Counted from the first letter of the stretch, positions 25,406 to 36,817 are shown. The stretch is DNA of 64,000 bases from Spirosoma sp. 48-14 (GCF_001898575.1 NZ_MKUD01000045.1:11362-75361), one strand, 5' to 3'. Notes: generated by a model from the sequence alone, not told the origin. Numbers and translations: made by a program.

Positions 25406-26308
25406 TCAGAAAAACAAACTCGCTGCCAGCCGAAACGTATTGCAGTGCGCTTCGACAATATCGGCGATGCGGGGAGAATACCCCCCTCCCATCGAAACGG
25501 CAATGGGCAGATTAGCCCGGATAGCCTGTTCAAAAACGAACTGATCGCGCTCCCGACACCCATCCCGGCTCACCCCCAGCTTCCCTAACCGATCCGATGC
25601 CAGAATATCGACGCCCGATACGTAAAACAGAAAATCAGGCTGTTCACGACGAATCAGAGCCGGTAAGGTATCATACAACGTGTTCAGATATAGCTCATCG
25701 GCAGTACCCGTCGGCAGGTCAATATCCAGATCCGATTGTTCTTTTTTGAGCGGATAGTTGTCTTTCCCATGCATGCTAAACGTAAACACACGCGGCTCAT
25801 GCTGAAACATGACGGCCGTACCATTGCCCTGATGCACATCCAGATCGATCACTACGATTTTTCGAGCCTGATTCGTTTCGAGCAGATAGTGAGCTGCTAC
25901 GCCAACATCATTTAGCAAACAAAACCCCTCACCCCGATCGGGATAGGCATGGTGAGTACCACCTGCAATGTTCAGGGCAACCCCATCAGTTTTCGCATAC
26001 TGGGTGCAGTCGATGGTTCCCTGCGTAATGACCCACTCACGCTCAATCAGTTCACGCGTTAACGGAAAACCAATCCGACGCACCATGGCAGGCGAAACGG
26101 TTAAGGTTTGCAGCGCTTTTACATATTCAGGGGTATGAACACCCAGCACCCAACGGTCATCGACAGCAGCCGGAGCCATGAAATTAGCCTCGGTGCAGGT
26201 GCCTTCGTATAGCAGTTGTTCATGAATCAATTCGTACTTCAGCATGGGGAAACGGTGCCCCTCGGGCAACCGCAGCCAATAGACCGGCGAAAAGGCAATA
26301 TGCAGCAT
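25406..26308 (-). CDS. histone deacetylase/AcuC-family deacetylase
   Basis: 300 residues, one arginase-fold deacetylase domain. Zinc-site motifs are intact: GGTHHA (116-121), DLDVHQGNG (155-163) and the later VSGVDILASDRLG and MGGGY. Bacterial members act on acetyl-lysine, acetylpolyamines or acetoin-related substrates; the substrate here is unknown. It shares strand and spacer with the HpcH aldolase and could be co-transcribed with it. The divergent SDR gene starts 154 bases upstream. Confidence 0.92.
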   Translation of the reverse strand: MLHIAFSPVYWLRLPEGHRFPMLKYELIHEQLLYEGTCTEANFMAPAAVDDRWVLGVHTPEYVKALQTLTVSPAMVRRIGFPLTRELIEREWVITQGTIDCTQYAKTDGVALNIAGGTHHAYPDRGEGFCLLNDVGVAAHYLLETNQARKIVVIDLDVHQGNGTAVMFQHEPRVFTFSMHGKDNYPLKKEQSDLDIDLPTGTADELYLNTLYDTLPALIRREQPDFLFYVSGVDILASDRLGKLGVSRDGCRERDQFVFEQAIRANLPIAVSMGGGYSPRIADIVEAHCNTFRLAASLFF

Positions 26309-26461
26309 GAAATCAGGTAAATTCGGGGTTGGTATCCATACGTCGGCCTGTCCCGTTCGATAAGGATACGCACTAAGTTAACCGTTAGCGGCCAGGTTCG
26401 GTTACCAATTTTAGGTGTTTGTTCGTTGGAAAGGTTCATCCAACTACATTAACCGGCTTGT

Positions 26462-27211
26462 ATGAGAACAGCTATCATCACAGGAGGAGGCCAGGGAATT
26501 GGCCGCGTTACAACCCAATATTTACTCACTCACGGTTACCGGGTAGCTATCTGGGAAGCCGATACCGACGCGCTGGCAGAATTACGCGAAGCCTTTAAAG
26601 CCTCATCGGCACAGATCTTATTCATTTCCTGCGACGTTTCGAGCGAAACCAATGTCCGCAAGGCTGCCGAACAAACCATAAATCATTTTGGCCAGATCGA
26701 TGCTCTTATCAACAATGCGGCTATTATGATCGAAAAACCTCTCGACAAATTCATGCTCGACGAATGGAATCGGGTGATCGGGACAAATCTGACCGGGGCT
26801 TTCTTATGTGCCAAACATCTTTCGCCCTACCTGGCCCAACAAAAAGGGAGCATCATTAACATGGCGTCGACCCGCGCTTTCCAGTCAGAACCCGACACAT
26901 TTGCCTACTCCGCCAGTAAGGGGGGCATTCTGGCGCTTACCCACTCGCTGGCCGTTAGCCTGGGTCCCGACATTCGGGTCAACGCCATTAGTCCCGGCTG
27001 GATCGACGTATCGGCTTTAAAGAAAAAAGCGAAGGCCAAATCGGATGATCTTCGGCCGGAAGATCACAGCCAGCATCCGGCAGGTCGGGTAGGTCAGGCC
27101 GACGATATTGCCCGCATGATCCTCTTTTTGATTGCCCCGGAAAATAGTTTTATTACGGGCCAAAACTTTGTGGTTGACGGTGGTATGACCCGTAAGATGA
27201 TTTACGTATAA
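26462..27211 (+). CDS. short-chain dehydrogenase/reductase
   Basis: 249 residues, classical SDR. The cofactor motif TGGGQGIG is at 7-14, NNAA at 84-87 and the catalytic set Ser136, Tyr149 and Lys153 (YSASK). The C-terminus shows the usual PGWIDVSA and FITGQNFVVDGGMT. Specific activity is not predictable; acidic residues after strand 2 (EADTD) favour NAD over NADP. It is divergent from the HDAC-like gene and followed by a strong hairpin. Confidence 0.93.
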   Translation: MRTAIITGGGQGIGRVTTQYLLTHGYRVAIWEADTDALAELREAFKASSAQILFISCDVSSETNVRKAAEQTINHFGQIDALINNAAIMIEKPLDKFMLDEWNRVIGTNLTGAFLCAKHLSPYLAQQKGSIINMASTRAFQSEPDTFAYSASKGGILALTHSLAVSLGPDIRVNAISPGWIDVSALKKKAKAKSDDLRPEDHSQHPAGRVGQADDIARMILFLIAPENSFITGQNFVVDGGMTRKMIYV

Positions 27212-27276
27212 CTACGCTGTACACAATCCGAAAACATCATCACCTTTGCGGAGTTAATAGACTGTTAATAAAAACA

Positions 27277-27311
27277 GCTGAGCGATGCCCGACAAACGGG
27301 CATCGCTCAGC
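27277..27311. other. 15-bp perfect hairpin
   Basis: GCTGAGCGATGCCCG (27277-27291) and its complement (27297-27311), loop ACAAA. No T-run follows on the plus strand; five A precede it, so a T-run follows on the minus strand. It ends 22 bases before the next ATG, so it may lie in that gene's leader. Confidence 0.7.
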
Positions 27312-27333
27312 CATCTGGTAATCTTCATCAACC

Positions 27334-27771
27334 ATGAACATAGAATTCTCTACTTCTTCGGAGCGCTCACCACTGGAAGTTCTCGACGTACAGGTGTCGG
27401 CTCAACGCTCTTCCGGCCCTTCGTTGCTGTCCTTACGTTTTTTGTGCCGTAGTGACCGCTTTACGGATGTCCATGTTCCGACATTGTCGTGGTTCGATGC
27501 CAGTCAGCTAGAACGCTTTTCACAGCAGGTAGCGTCAACAGAATACCCCGATACCTGTCAGGTTGATTTGCTGGATGCAGGTGTACGATTAACCGGTTCG
27601 GTCCGTCGGTTAGCAGGCGTCTGGACTACAGGTCGTACTATTCGGATCGAACCGCTGGAAACCGCTGTCAACCCATTTTCCCCCTTCACGCTCCATGCAT
27701 CGCACCGGGACGTAAAAAAGTATGCGGGTAAGCTCTACCAACGGCTGTGGGAATTATTTACAAAAGGCTAG
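27334..27771 (+). CDS. hypothetical protein, 145 aa
   Basis: Not recognised. It is a soluble, mixed alpha/beta protein with no signal peptide or membrane segment. The middle is strand-rich (SLLSLRFLCRSDRFTDVHVP, CQVDLLDAGVRLTGSVRRL), and the last 25 residues are basic and helical (RDVKKYAGKLYQRLWELF). The ATG at 27334 fits the leader with the hairpin. A small acidic protein gene follows 31 bases later on the same strand, which suggests co-transcription and perhaps a basic/acidic partner pair. Confidence 0.6.
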   Translation: MNIEFSTSSERSPLEVLDVQVSAQRSSGPSLLSLRFLCRSDRFTDVHVPTLSWFDASQLERFSQQVASTEYPDTCQVDLLDAGVRLTGSVRRLAGVWTTGRTIRIEPLETAVNPFSPFTLHASHRDVKKYAGKLYQRLWELFTKG

Positions 27772-27802
27772 CCAAAATTGAACCTTAAAACAAACCGCAC
27801 TC

Positions 27803-28087
27803 ATGGAAAACGTCAATCAGGATGCCATGCTGAAAAAGCAGTCTCAAACCTTTAGCCCGGAGACCGAAGGCCCTGCCCAAACACCCGACGAAAGCATTAT
27901 ACTCAACGAAGACTATAATCCAACGGATTTAATCGGTGAAGTCGATAGTGGTCCCGACGGTAAAGGTAAGCCTTCAGGAAGCCCCAACATGGAAGTGGAT
28001 GAAGATTCGTTTGGCAACGACGATTCGCTGGGTAATAACGATGGCACCGAACCTGACCCCAGCATGACCGACGAACTGCCTTCGTAG
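27803..28087 (+). CDS. hypothetical acidic disordered protein, 94 aa
   Basis: Not recognised. It is rich in Asp, Glu, Gly, Pro, Ser and Asn (VDSGPDGKGKPSGSPNMEV, DDSLGNNDGTEPDPSM), has no hydrophobic segment and is predicted disordered by eye. Such proteins are common as short conserved hypotheticals in Spirosoma-like genomes. It ends the two-gene unit with the preceding 145-residue protein; a T-tailed terminator follows. Confidence 0.55.
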   Translation: MENVNQDAMLKKQSQTFSPETEGPAQTPDESIILNEDYNPTDLIGEVDSGPDGKGKPSGSPNMEVDEDSFGNDDSLGNNDGTEPDPSMTDELPS

Positions 28088-28114
28088 ACGAGTGCCCCAA
28101 ACCAATTTACAAAG

Positions 28115-28148
28115 ACGCAATGGCTACATAGTCATTGCGTTTTCTTTT
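28115..28148 (+). terminator. terminator of the two hypothetical genes
   Basis: ACGCAATG (28115-28122) pairs with CATTGCGT (28133-28140), followed by TTTCTTTT. Confidence 0.8.
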
Positions 28149-28223
28149 AGGGCATTTTGCCTGCTCATCAACTCTACTTATCCTCTCTGCAATCCTCCAG
28201 CGTCGAACGGTATAAATGGGGCT

Positions 28224-28231
28224 TATCTTTG
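28224..28231 (+). promoter_or_regulatory. -7 element upstream of the DUF5916 gene
   Basis: TATCTTTG fits TAnnTTTG; 34 bases separate it from the GTG start at 28266. No -33 TTG was seen. Confidence 0.4.
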
Positions 28232-28265
28232 CTTTTACGTTTAAAGCCTATAAAGCGTCCATTTG

Positions 28266-30473
28266 GTGAAATTCTCCATAATTCTTGCCGTTACCTGCTC
28301 CTTATTCTGTCAAACTATTCTGGCTCAGAAGAAAAACGAAAGCTACCAACTTCATATTAATCGGGCTACGTCGCCCATTACAGTCGATGGCCTAGTTGAA
28401 GAAGCCGCCTGGCAAGCGGCCGAAGTCGCCACTAATTTCTGGATGGTACTCCCAATGGATACCAGTCGTGCCCGCGTTCGTACGGATGTTCGGATGGCCT
28501 ACGATGACCATAACATCTATCTGAGTGCCATTTGCTATCATGGTTACGTAGAAGGCCCATACATGGTTGAATCGCTTCGTCGCGACTGGGCGTTTGTTAA
28601 AAATGACAACTTCATTTTTTTCATGGACACCTTCGACGATCAGACCAATGGGTTTACGTTTGGTACCAATGCCGCCGGAGCCCAATGGGATGGTTTGTTG
28701 TACGAAGGCGGCAAAGCCAATTTAAGCTGGGATAACAAATGGCATTCTGTCGTTAAAAACTACGCTGATCGTTACGTGCTCGAGCTGGCGATTCCGTTCA
28801 AAACCATCCGATACAAAAAAGGGATTACCCGCTGGGGCATCAATTTTAGTCGGCAGGATTTAAAAACCACCGAAAAATCGTCGTGGACCCCCATTCAACG
28901 ACAATTCCCGACGGCTTCGCTAGCGCTAACCGGGGTACTGATCTGGGACCAGCCTCCTCCACAACCCGGCCCTAATATTTCAATTATCCCATATGCGCTT
29001 ACGGGCATCACCCGAGATTATCAGAACAACACCCCCACCAGCAGCCGATTCGATGCGGGTCTGGATGCCAAAGTAGCTGTTACCTCATCACTCAATCTGG
29101 ACCTGACCGTTAATCCCGATTTCTCGCAGGTGGATGTCGATCAGCAGGTAACCAATCTGGATCGCTACGAACTATTCTTCCCCGAAAAACGGCAGTTCTT
29201 TCTGGAAAATGGCGATCAGTTTACCAACTTCGGCTATGCTACCATCCGCCCGTTTTTCAGCCGCCGGATTGGGCTGGGAGGAGTACCGATTCGGTTTGGA
29301 GCCCGGCTTAGTGGCAAGCTCAATAAAGACTGGCGCATGGGTGTCATGGATATGCAAACAGGGAAGGTTGACGACACGGGTTTACCAGCGCAGAACTTCG
29401 CCGTCGTGGCCCTCCAGCGTCGAATCTTTGCCCGTTCGAATATTGGGCTGATGTTTGTCAATAAAGAATCGCTTTCGTACCAGCCCGAAGCCAATAAACC
29501 TCTGTATTCACGTTACAACCGCAACTTCGGCCTCGAATACAATCTGGCATCGGCCAATAATCTCTGGACGGGTAAAGCCTTATATGTTAAATCATTCAGC
29601 CCAGATCAATCGGGCGAGGATGCTGTTTATGCCGGGAATTTACAATACACAAGTCGTCGATGGCTCATTAGCGGTCAGGTGGAGTCGGTTGGTAAGAATT
29701 ATACGGCCGAAGCGGGGTACGTCCCACGTCGAGGCTATCAGCGGGGCATGACCACTCTTGGCTACACCTTTCTGCCAACGGGCAGTAGCGTCCTGAATCA
29801 CGGACCACTGCTTACTTCTACTTATTTTTTCGATCCAGCCTGGAAGCAAAGCGACAATGAAAGTGTATTGAGTTACGCCATTACCTTCCGTAGTCGAAGT
29901 GTTTTCACGGCCTGGGTTGCTACGGATTATGTCCGGCTCCTGCAACCTTTCGACCCAACCAACACGGGCAGAGAAACGCTGGCGACCGGCACCGAACACT
30001 ATTGGACCGCCTGGGGCACCGATTTTGATTCGAAACCCCAAAGTGTATTCACCTATGGATTTTCGAGCCGCTATGGTGGTTATTATGACAACGGCACCCG
30101 GCTGAATCTGACGGCCGATCTGGGGTATCGCATACAGCCCTACGTAAGTCTGGCAGCTAGTTTAAGTTATAATGATATCCGGTTACCACAACCCTGGGGC
30201 CGGACAACGTTCTGGCTGGTCAGCCCCCGCTTCGACCTTACCCTAACGAATACGCTATATCTGACTACGTTTGTCCAGTACAATGAGCAGCAGAAAAACA
30301 TGAATGTGAACGCTCGTATTCAGTGGCGCTACAAGCCTGCATCCGACTTTTTCCTGGTTTATACAGACAATTATTTACCTAATTCAGCACAGATTGGGCA
30401 GGATGTACCGGGCTTCTTTTCCGTAAAAAATCGGGCGCTTGTCCTGAAGTGGACATACTGGTGGAATTTGTAA
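28266..30473 (+). CDS. DUF5916 outer-membrane protein with CBM9-like domain
   Basis: 735 residues from the GTG at 28266 (a TTG just before it is less likely). A signal peptide (KFSIILAVTCSLFCQTILAQ) leads to a carbohydrate-binding family 9-like domain (about 30-210: ITVDGLVEEAAWQAAEVATNF, DVRMAYDDHNIYLSAICY). The DUF5916 region follows (NPDFSQVDVDQQVTNLDRYELFFPEKRQFFLENGD). The last 400 residues are rich in amphipathic strands and aromatic ends, typical of an outer-membrane barrel, ending VLKWTYWWNL. The family is common in Bacteroidota; its function is not established. It stands alone, between a terminator and a small lipoprotein gene. Confidence 0.88.
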   Translation: MKFSIILAVTCSLFCQTILAQKKNESYQLHINRATSPITVDGLVEEAAWQAAEVATNFWMVLPMDTSRARVRTDVRMAYDDHNIYLSAICYHGYVEGPYMVESLRRDWAFVKNDNFIFFMDTFDDQTNGFTFGTNAAGAQWDGLLYEGGKANLSWDNKWHSVVKNYADRYVLELAIPFKTIRYKKGITRWGINFSRQDLKTTEKSSWTPIQRQFPTASLALTGVLIWDQPPPQPGPNISIIPYALTGITRDYQNNTPTSSRFDAGLDAKVAVTSSLNLDLTVNPDFSQVDVDQQVTNLDRYELFFPEKRQFFLENGDQFTNFGYATIRPFFSRRIGLGGVPIRFGARLSGKLNKDWRMGVMDMQTGKVDDTGLPAQNFAVVALQRRIFARSNIGLMFVNKESLSYQPEANKPLYSRYNRNFGLEYNLASANNLWTGKALYVKSFSPDQSGEDAVYAGNLQYTSRRWLISGQVESVGKNYTAEAGYVPRRGYQRGMTTLGYTFLPTGSSVLNHGPLLTSTYFFDPAWKQSDNESVLSYAITFRSRSVFTAWVATDYVRLLQPFDPTNTGRETLATGTEHYWTAWGTDFDSKPQSVFTYGFSSRYGGYYDNGTRLNLTADLGYRIQPYVSLAASLSYNDIRLPQPWGRTTFWLVSPRFDLTLTNTLYLTTFVQYNEQQKNMNVNARIQWRYKPASDFFLVYTDNYLPNSAQIGQDVPGFFSVKNRALVLKWTYWWNL

Positions 30474-30573
30474 CAGGTAAGGTTTTAAACAAACTGAATT
30501 TGTGTTAGTTAATCAGACAATCGTCTAAAAACGAAGCTTAGCTTAAACAACTACACTAAAATTTATAAACGTT

Positions 30574-30762
30574 ATGAAAACCCTGTTGCGCATTTTCCCC
30601 GTAGCCCTGGTGGCCTTGTTTCTGACTTTCTTTCTGACCAGTTGCGAAGCAATTGGCGGTATTTTTAAAGCGGGCGCCTGGACTGGAGCTATTCTGGTTA
30701 TTGCCGGTATCGGTGTGGTTATCTGGTTAGTATCGAAGCTATTTGGTGGCGGAAGTCGATAA
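30574..30762 (+). CDS. small lipoprotein with one membrane helix
   Basis: 62 residues. A signal segment ends in the lipobox LTSC (Cys about residue 24). A glycine-containing linker (EAIGGIFKAGAW) and a single hydrophobic helix (TGAILVIAGIGVVIWLVSKLF) follow, with a short GGGSR tail. Such short proteins are widespread in Bacteroidota and are often mislabelled as phosphatidate cytidylyltransferase; nothing here supports that activity. A very strong terminator follows. Confidence 0.75.
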   Translation: MKTLLRIFPVALVALFLTFFLTSCEAIGGIFKAGAWTGAILVIAGIGVVIWLVSKLFGGGSR

Positions 30763-30778
30763 TCGCTAATTCATGAAT

Positions 30779-30822
30779 AATCAAAAAAGCTCGCCCGAAG
30801 ATTCGGGCGAGCTTTTTTGATT
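30779..30822. terminator. bidirectional terminator, small lipoprotein / dapA
   Basis: 21-bp arms (30779-30799 and 30802-30822) around a GA centre; AAAAAAGCTCGCCCGAA and its complement give T-runs on both strands. Confidence 0.9.
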
Positions 30823-30830
30823 AGTAACAT

Positions 30831-30859
30831 GCCCGTCCGCGATTGTATCGCCGACGGGC
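30831..30859. other. GC-rich hairpin after dapA
   Basis: GCCCGTCCGCGAT and ATCGCCGACGGGC, 13 bp with one mismatch, loop TGT. It has no T-run. It lies between the terminator and the dapA stop. Confidence 0.55.
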
Positions 30860-30872
30860 GCATGTCAGCCTG

Positions 30873-31772
30873 TTACTGAGTCACTAATTCCAGCAATCCA
30901 TCGCGCTGAAGAACGGCACGCTGGCGTTCGCTCAGGTCGTCGGAAGCTTTCATCAATGGTAGTCGAACTTCAGACGAAATCAGCCCCATAATTTCCATAA
31001 GGCTTTTCACCCCTACCGGATTACCTTCTTCATATAATAATGGATCGATGCGCAGGAAATGGCCCAGTTCTTTTTGCGCAAAGGCAAAATCACCCTGCAG
31101 AGCCGCGTCGATCATAGCCGAGAAACGAGCAGGGAACGCGTTGGCAATCACCGACATAACCCCTACTCCACCAATACTGATAATAGGTACACCCTGTACA
31201 TCATCGCCGGAAATGAGCAGGAAATCATCGGGTTTGTCGCGAACGATTTCCATGCACTGCTCAATCACGCAGGACGCTTCTTTCACACCAATGATGTTTG
31301 GATGCTGTGCCAGTTCAACAATCGTCTCAGCCGACATGTTGATACCTGTTCGGAAAGGTATGTTATACAGAATAACGGGTACAGGGCACGCATCGGCAAT
31401 ACGGGTAAAATGCTCGATTACCCCGCGTTTACCAGGTTTATTATAGTAGGGGCAAACCGACAGGATAGCATCGACGCCCTCAAAATCAATATCCTTCATT
31501 CCCGCTACGACATCGGCGGTCACGTTGCCACCAACCCCATACACGATCGGAAGCTTCTTTGGGTTGTTTTCCTTCAGGTATTGCAGCAACTGGGCTTTCT
31601 CTTTCTTCGTCACCGTAGGCGATTCACCGGTGGTGCCCTGAAGGACAACATAACGCACTCCTCCATCGGAGATGTGTCGGATAACGCGGCCAAAACCGTC
31701 GAAATCAATAGAATGGTCGGCATTGAAAGGTGTCACGATAGCAACACCGACCCCATGGAATTTAGTATCCAT
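30873..31772 (-). CDS. dapA: 4-hydroxy-tetrahydrodipicolinate synthase
   Basis: 299 residues, the usual length. It condenses pyruvate with aspartate semialdehyde (EC 4.3.3.7), the first step to diaminopimelate and lysine. The (beta/alpha)8 aldolase marks are GVAIVTPFN at the start, LQGTTGESPTVTKKEK, LYNIPFRTG with the catalytic Tyr, and the Schiff-base Lys in GVKEAS. It is transcribed away from ligA and has its own -7 element and terminator, so it is probably a single-gene unit. The nearby HpcH aldolase is unrelated in sequence. Confidence 0.95.
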   Translation of the reverse strand: MDTKFHGVGVAIVTPFNADHSIDFDGFGRVIRHISDGGVRYVVLQGTTGESPTVTKKEKAQLLQYLKENNPKKLPIVYGVGGNVTADVVAGMKDIDFEGVDAILSVCPYYNKPGKRGVIEHFTRIADACPVPVILYNIPFRTGINMSAETIVELAQHPNIIGVKEASCVIEQCMEIVRDKPDDFLLISGDDVQGVPIISIGGVGVMSVIANAFPARFSAMIDAALQGDFAFAQKELGHFLRIDPLLYEEGNPVGVKSLMEIMGLISSEVRLPLMKASDDLSERQRAVLQRDGLLELVTQ

Positions 31773-31797
31773 TAGCGGAAACGGAATTTTAGAAATG

Positions 31798-31805
31798 CAA
31801 AGTTA
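31798..31805 (-). promoter_or_regulatory. -7 element of dapA promoter
   Basis: Minus strand TAACTTTG, 25 bases before the dapA ATG. A clear -33 TTG was not seen. Confidence 0.45.
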
Positions 31806-32141
31806 CGGGAATTTGCTTGCGAAATATTTCATATTGAATCTGTTTAACCTTTTATTTCTGTAGCTTTTTTGTCAATTACATGTAAAAAGTAATCACGGGT
31901 TCTCCTTATTCTCAATTCAGAAAACCTTGAGATTCCGCCTATATATTTCTCAAAAAGCTCTCTTTCTACAAGCTTGCATCAAGAAACTGTTTAAACGTAT
32001 GTACGTAGTCCATCCATTGGTCAATGTATCAACTCAACAGTAATCCAAATAAGCCGTTTCAAAAAGTCAAAATCAGGTTCACAGATACGTTTCCACAATA
32101 AAGCAATACCACAAATTTTCAACCCACCCATTCAATCGACT
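31806..32141. other. dapA-ligA gap, no gene seen
   Basis: About 336 bp of A/T-rich sequence with no ORF of substance, no hairpin longer than 8 bp and no RNA gene recognised. It holds the dapA upstream region and the ligA downstream region (both minus strand). A short palindrome TTACATGTAA near 31876 is likely chance. Confidence 0.6.
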
Positions 32142-34334
<2,193 letters not shown>

Positions 34335-34552
34335 TCAGTAAGCCATAGTAGCTGATTCATAGGTATTCCTTTTGTATCAACAACTCTTGACCGACAACTA
34401 AAGGCTGACGACTGGCTGGCAATATTGGGTTTGTTTCCTCGTTCAAGCAAAAAAACTTAGTTTTACAGGATAAAAAAATTGAGTAATGGCACAGACCTTT
34501 GCTTAAGCATTTCTTTTTCAACGAATTGATTGTTCAGAACGCACAAACAACC

Positions 34553-35224
34553 ATGAATTCGCCTTCGATTGCCCCTTCGCTACTAGCTGCTGACTTTGCA
34601 AACCTGCAAAAAGAACTGGAGCTGGTTAACCGTAGCGAAGCCGATTACTTACATTTCGATGTCATGGATGGTTTGTTTGTGCCCAATATTTCATTTGGTT
34701 TTCCACTGCTGGAGGTTGCCCGTAAATACTGTCAGAAACCTCTGGATATTCACCTCATGATCACCCAGCCCGAACGCTACCTCGAAGCATTTGCCGAAGG
34801 GGGCGCATCCGTCATCCATGTTCATTACGAAGCCTGTACGCACCTCCATCGTACCCTGACTCGCATTCGGGAGCTTGGCTGTCGGGCTGGCGTCGCGCTG
34901 AACCCACACACCCCCGTCAGCGGTCTGGAAGATGTACTGGAACAGATCGACGTTGTGCTTATCATGTCGGTCAATCCCGGTTTTGGCGGCCAGACTTTCA
35001 TTCCCCATACGCTTCAGAAAGTAGCGAAGTTAAAACAATTACTGACCGCCAATGGCTCAACAGCCCTGATCGAGATCGATGGCGGAGTAGGCGAACACAA
35101 CGCTCGGGCGCTGGTGAAGGCTGGTGCCGATATACTGGTAGCAGGCAATTCCGTATTCCGATCAGCAGACCCGATCGAAGCGATTCGTCAGCTAAAAGCT
35201 AGTAGTTTACCAATGATGGCCTAA
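34553..35224 (+). CDS. rpe: ribulose-phosphate 3-epimerase
   Basis: 223 residues from the ATG at 34553 (MNSPSIAPSLLAADFANL), the usual family start; 18 more residues upstream would be atypical. It interconverts ribulose-5-P and xylulose-5-P (EC 5.1.3.1). The TIM-barrel motifs LHFDVMDGLFVPNISFG (metal and catalytic Asp), IHLMI, VNPGFGGQTF and IEIDGGV are all present. It is divergent from ligA and 57 bases upstream of a GH13 lipoprotein gene. Xylulose-5-P is a transketolase substrate, and a split transketolase lies 6 kb away. Confidence 0.95.
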   Translation: MNSPSIAPSLLAADFANLQKELELVNRSEADYLHFDVMDGLFVPNISFGFPLLEVARKYCQKPLDIHLMITQPERYLEAFAEGGASVIHVHYEACTHLHRTLTRIRELGCRAGVALNPHTPVSGLEDVLEQIDVVLIMSVNPGFGGQTFIPHTLQKVAKLKQLLTANGSTALIEIDGGVGEHNARALVKAGADILVAGNSVFRSADPIEAIRQLKASSLPMMA

Positions 35225-35281
35225 TCCACAATCCCCAAAAACCGTAACGCTTAATTTAATTGACTCTGTAGGCATTCGTCC

Positions 35282-36685
35282 ATGAAGAAAATATACCTGG
35301 CCACTCTGCTCAGCTCGCTGATTTTAACAACGGCCTGTCGCAAATCGAACCAGAACCAAACCGAAAATAACCCTTCCGATACAACATCCATCGGTGCTCC
35401 TCCTTCGCCTGAGTGGGCCAAAAACGCAACGATCTACGAAGTCAATACGCGCCAATTTTCGGCCCAGGGGAACTTCAAAGCCATAGAAGCCCAATTGCCC
35501 CGGCTGAAAGAAATGGGAGTCGATATTATCTGGCTTATGCCGATTTTCCCGATCAGTCAGGAAGGCAAGCAGGGTACGCTTGGCAGTCCCTATGTGATTT
35601 CTGATTACAAAACCGTAAACCCGGCTTATGGCACCATGGCTGACTTTAAATCGCTGGTGAACCGGGCCCATGCCTTTGGACTCCGTGTAATTCTGGACTG
35701 GGTAGCCAGCCATACGGGCCGAGACCATGTATGGGTCAGTCAGCACCCCGATTGGTACATGACTGCCAAGGGCAAAATGACAGCTCCTGTTGACCCAGCA
35801 ACGGGCAAACCCAGCAGCCTGACGGACATAGTAGGTCTGAACTACGATAACCCAGATATGCGGCAGGCCATGATGGAAGCCATGCAATACTGGGTGAAAG
35901 AAGCAGATATTGATGGGTACCGCTGTAACGTTGCTGGGCTGGTACCGAACGATTTCTGGGCCGAACTCCGCCCCAAACTCGACAAAATCAAAACCGTTTT
36001 TATGCTTTCGGAATGGGAAGATGACCCCAATCAGTTTAAAAGCGGCTTTAATATGAACTATAGCTGGAGCCTGCACAATATCATGCGGTCGATAGCCAAA
36101 GGTGAAAGTCGGGCTACTAAAATTGATTCGGTTCGTGAAGCCAATCAGAAGAAGTTCCCAGCCTGGTACTACCAGATGATTTTCACACAAAATCATGACG
36201 AGAACACCAAAAATGGCACTCTGACCGAGTCGTTTGGCCCTGGTGCCGATGCGCTTATTGTCTTGAGCAGTACACTCGAAGGTATGCCTCTGGTATACAA
36301 TGGGATGGAGTCAAATCTGAACAAGCGGCTGGCTTTTACCGAAAAAGATACCATTCCCTGGGGCAATTACGAAAAAAGTGACTTTTATAAAACCCTGCTC
36401 ACACTGAAGCACCGAAACCGGGCCTTGTGGAATGGGCTAGCAGGTGGCAAAGTCGTCAAAATTGAAACGGATCATGACGATAAGGTGTATGCCTTCCATC
36501 GTCAGCGCGACAATGACCGAATTGTGGTTGTAGTGAATTTAAGTGACCAACCCCAAACAGCTCGTCTTATGGGAGACGGGTACACAGGAATGTACACTGA
36601 AGTATTCAGCCATCAGCCTGTTGAGCTAAAGCCGGAGATTCTGGTGACGCTAAAGCCCTGGGAATATCGGGTACTGACCAATTAG
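35282..36685 (+). CDS. GH13 alpha-amylase-family lipoprotein with Asn in place of the nucleophile
   Basis: 467 residues. The signal peptide has lipobox LTTAC (Cys19), so the protein is probably anchored in an envelope membrane. The catalytic barrel is complete: region I ILDWVASHT, general acid in VFMLSEWEDDP, and region IV FTQNHDEN. In region II, where relatives read GFRCDVAGMVP, this protein reads DGYRCNVAGLVP. The nucleophile Asp is therefore Asn216 (codon AAC at 35927-35929). GH13 enzymes need that Asp for retaining hydrolysis of alpha-glucans. The protein may bind glucan without cutting it, or the base may be an error. It follows rpe closely on the same strand. Confidence 0.85.
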   Translation: MKKIYLATLLSSLILTTACRKSNQNQTENNPSDTTSIGAPPSPEWAKNATIYEVNTRQFSAQGNFKAIEAQLPRLKEMGVDIIWLMPIFPISQEGKQGTLGSPYVISDYKTVNPAYGTMADFKSLVNRAHAFGLRVILDWVASHTGRDHVWVSQHPDWYMTAKGKMTAPVDPATGKPSSLTDIVGLNYDNPDMRQAMMEAMQYWVKEADIDGYRCNVAGLVPNDFWAELRPKLDKIKTVFMLSEWEDDPNQFKSGFNMNYSWSLHNIMRSIAKGESRATKIDSVREANQKKFPAWYYQMIFTQNHDENTKNGTLTESFGPGADALIVLSSTLEGMPLVYNGMESNLNKRLAFTEKDTIPWGNYEKSDFYKTLLTLKHRNRALWNGLAGGKVVKIETDHDDKVYAFHRQRDNDRIVVVVNLSDQPQTARLMGDGYTGMYTEVFSHQPVELKPEILVTLKPWEYRVLTN

Positions 36686-36817
36686 ATAGATTTAACAGGC
36701 AACTTTCTGAAGCCTGGTTATACTGTATAGACTTTAAACCGCTCATCCATAATTCGTGCGTGATATGCCGTAAATTATTAATTTGGGCGTTTATACTCTT
36801 CGTTCACGTAGTTAGTT

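Noticed and set aside
30574-30762. Phosphatidate cytidylyltransferase
   Set aside because: A label often given to such short proteins, but 62 residues with one helix cannot be that enzyme.
31876-31885. TTACATGTAA palindrome as an operator in the dapA-ligA gap
   Set aside because: A single 10-bp palindrome in A/T-rich DNA is likely by chance and is not near a promoter motif.
35324-36196. 290-codon minus-strand open frame inside the GH13 gene
   Set aside because: Antisense to a gene with all GH13 regions visible; no domain of its own.
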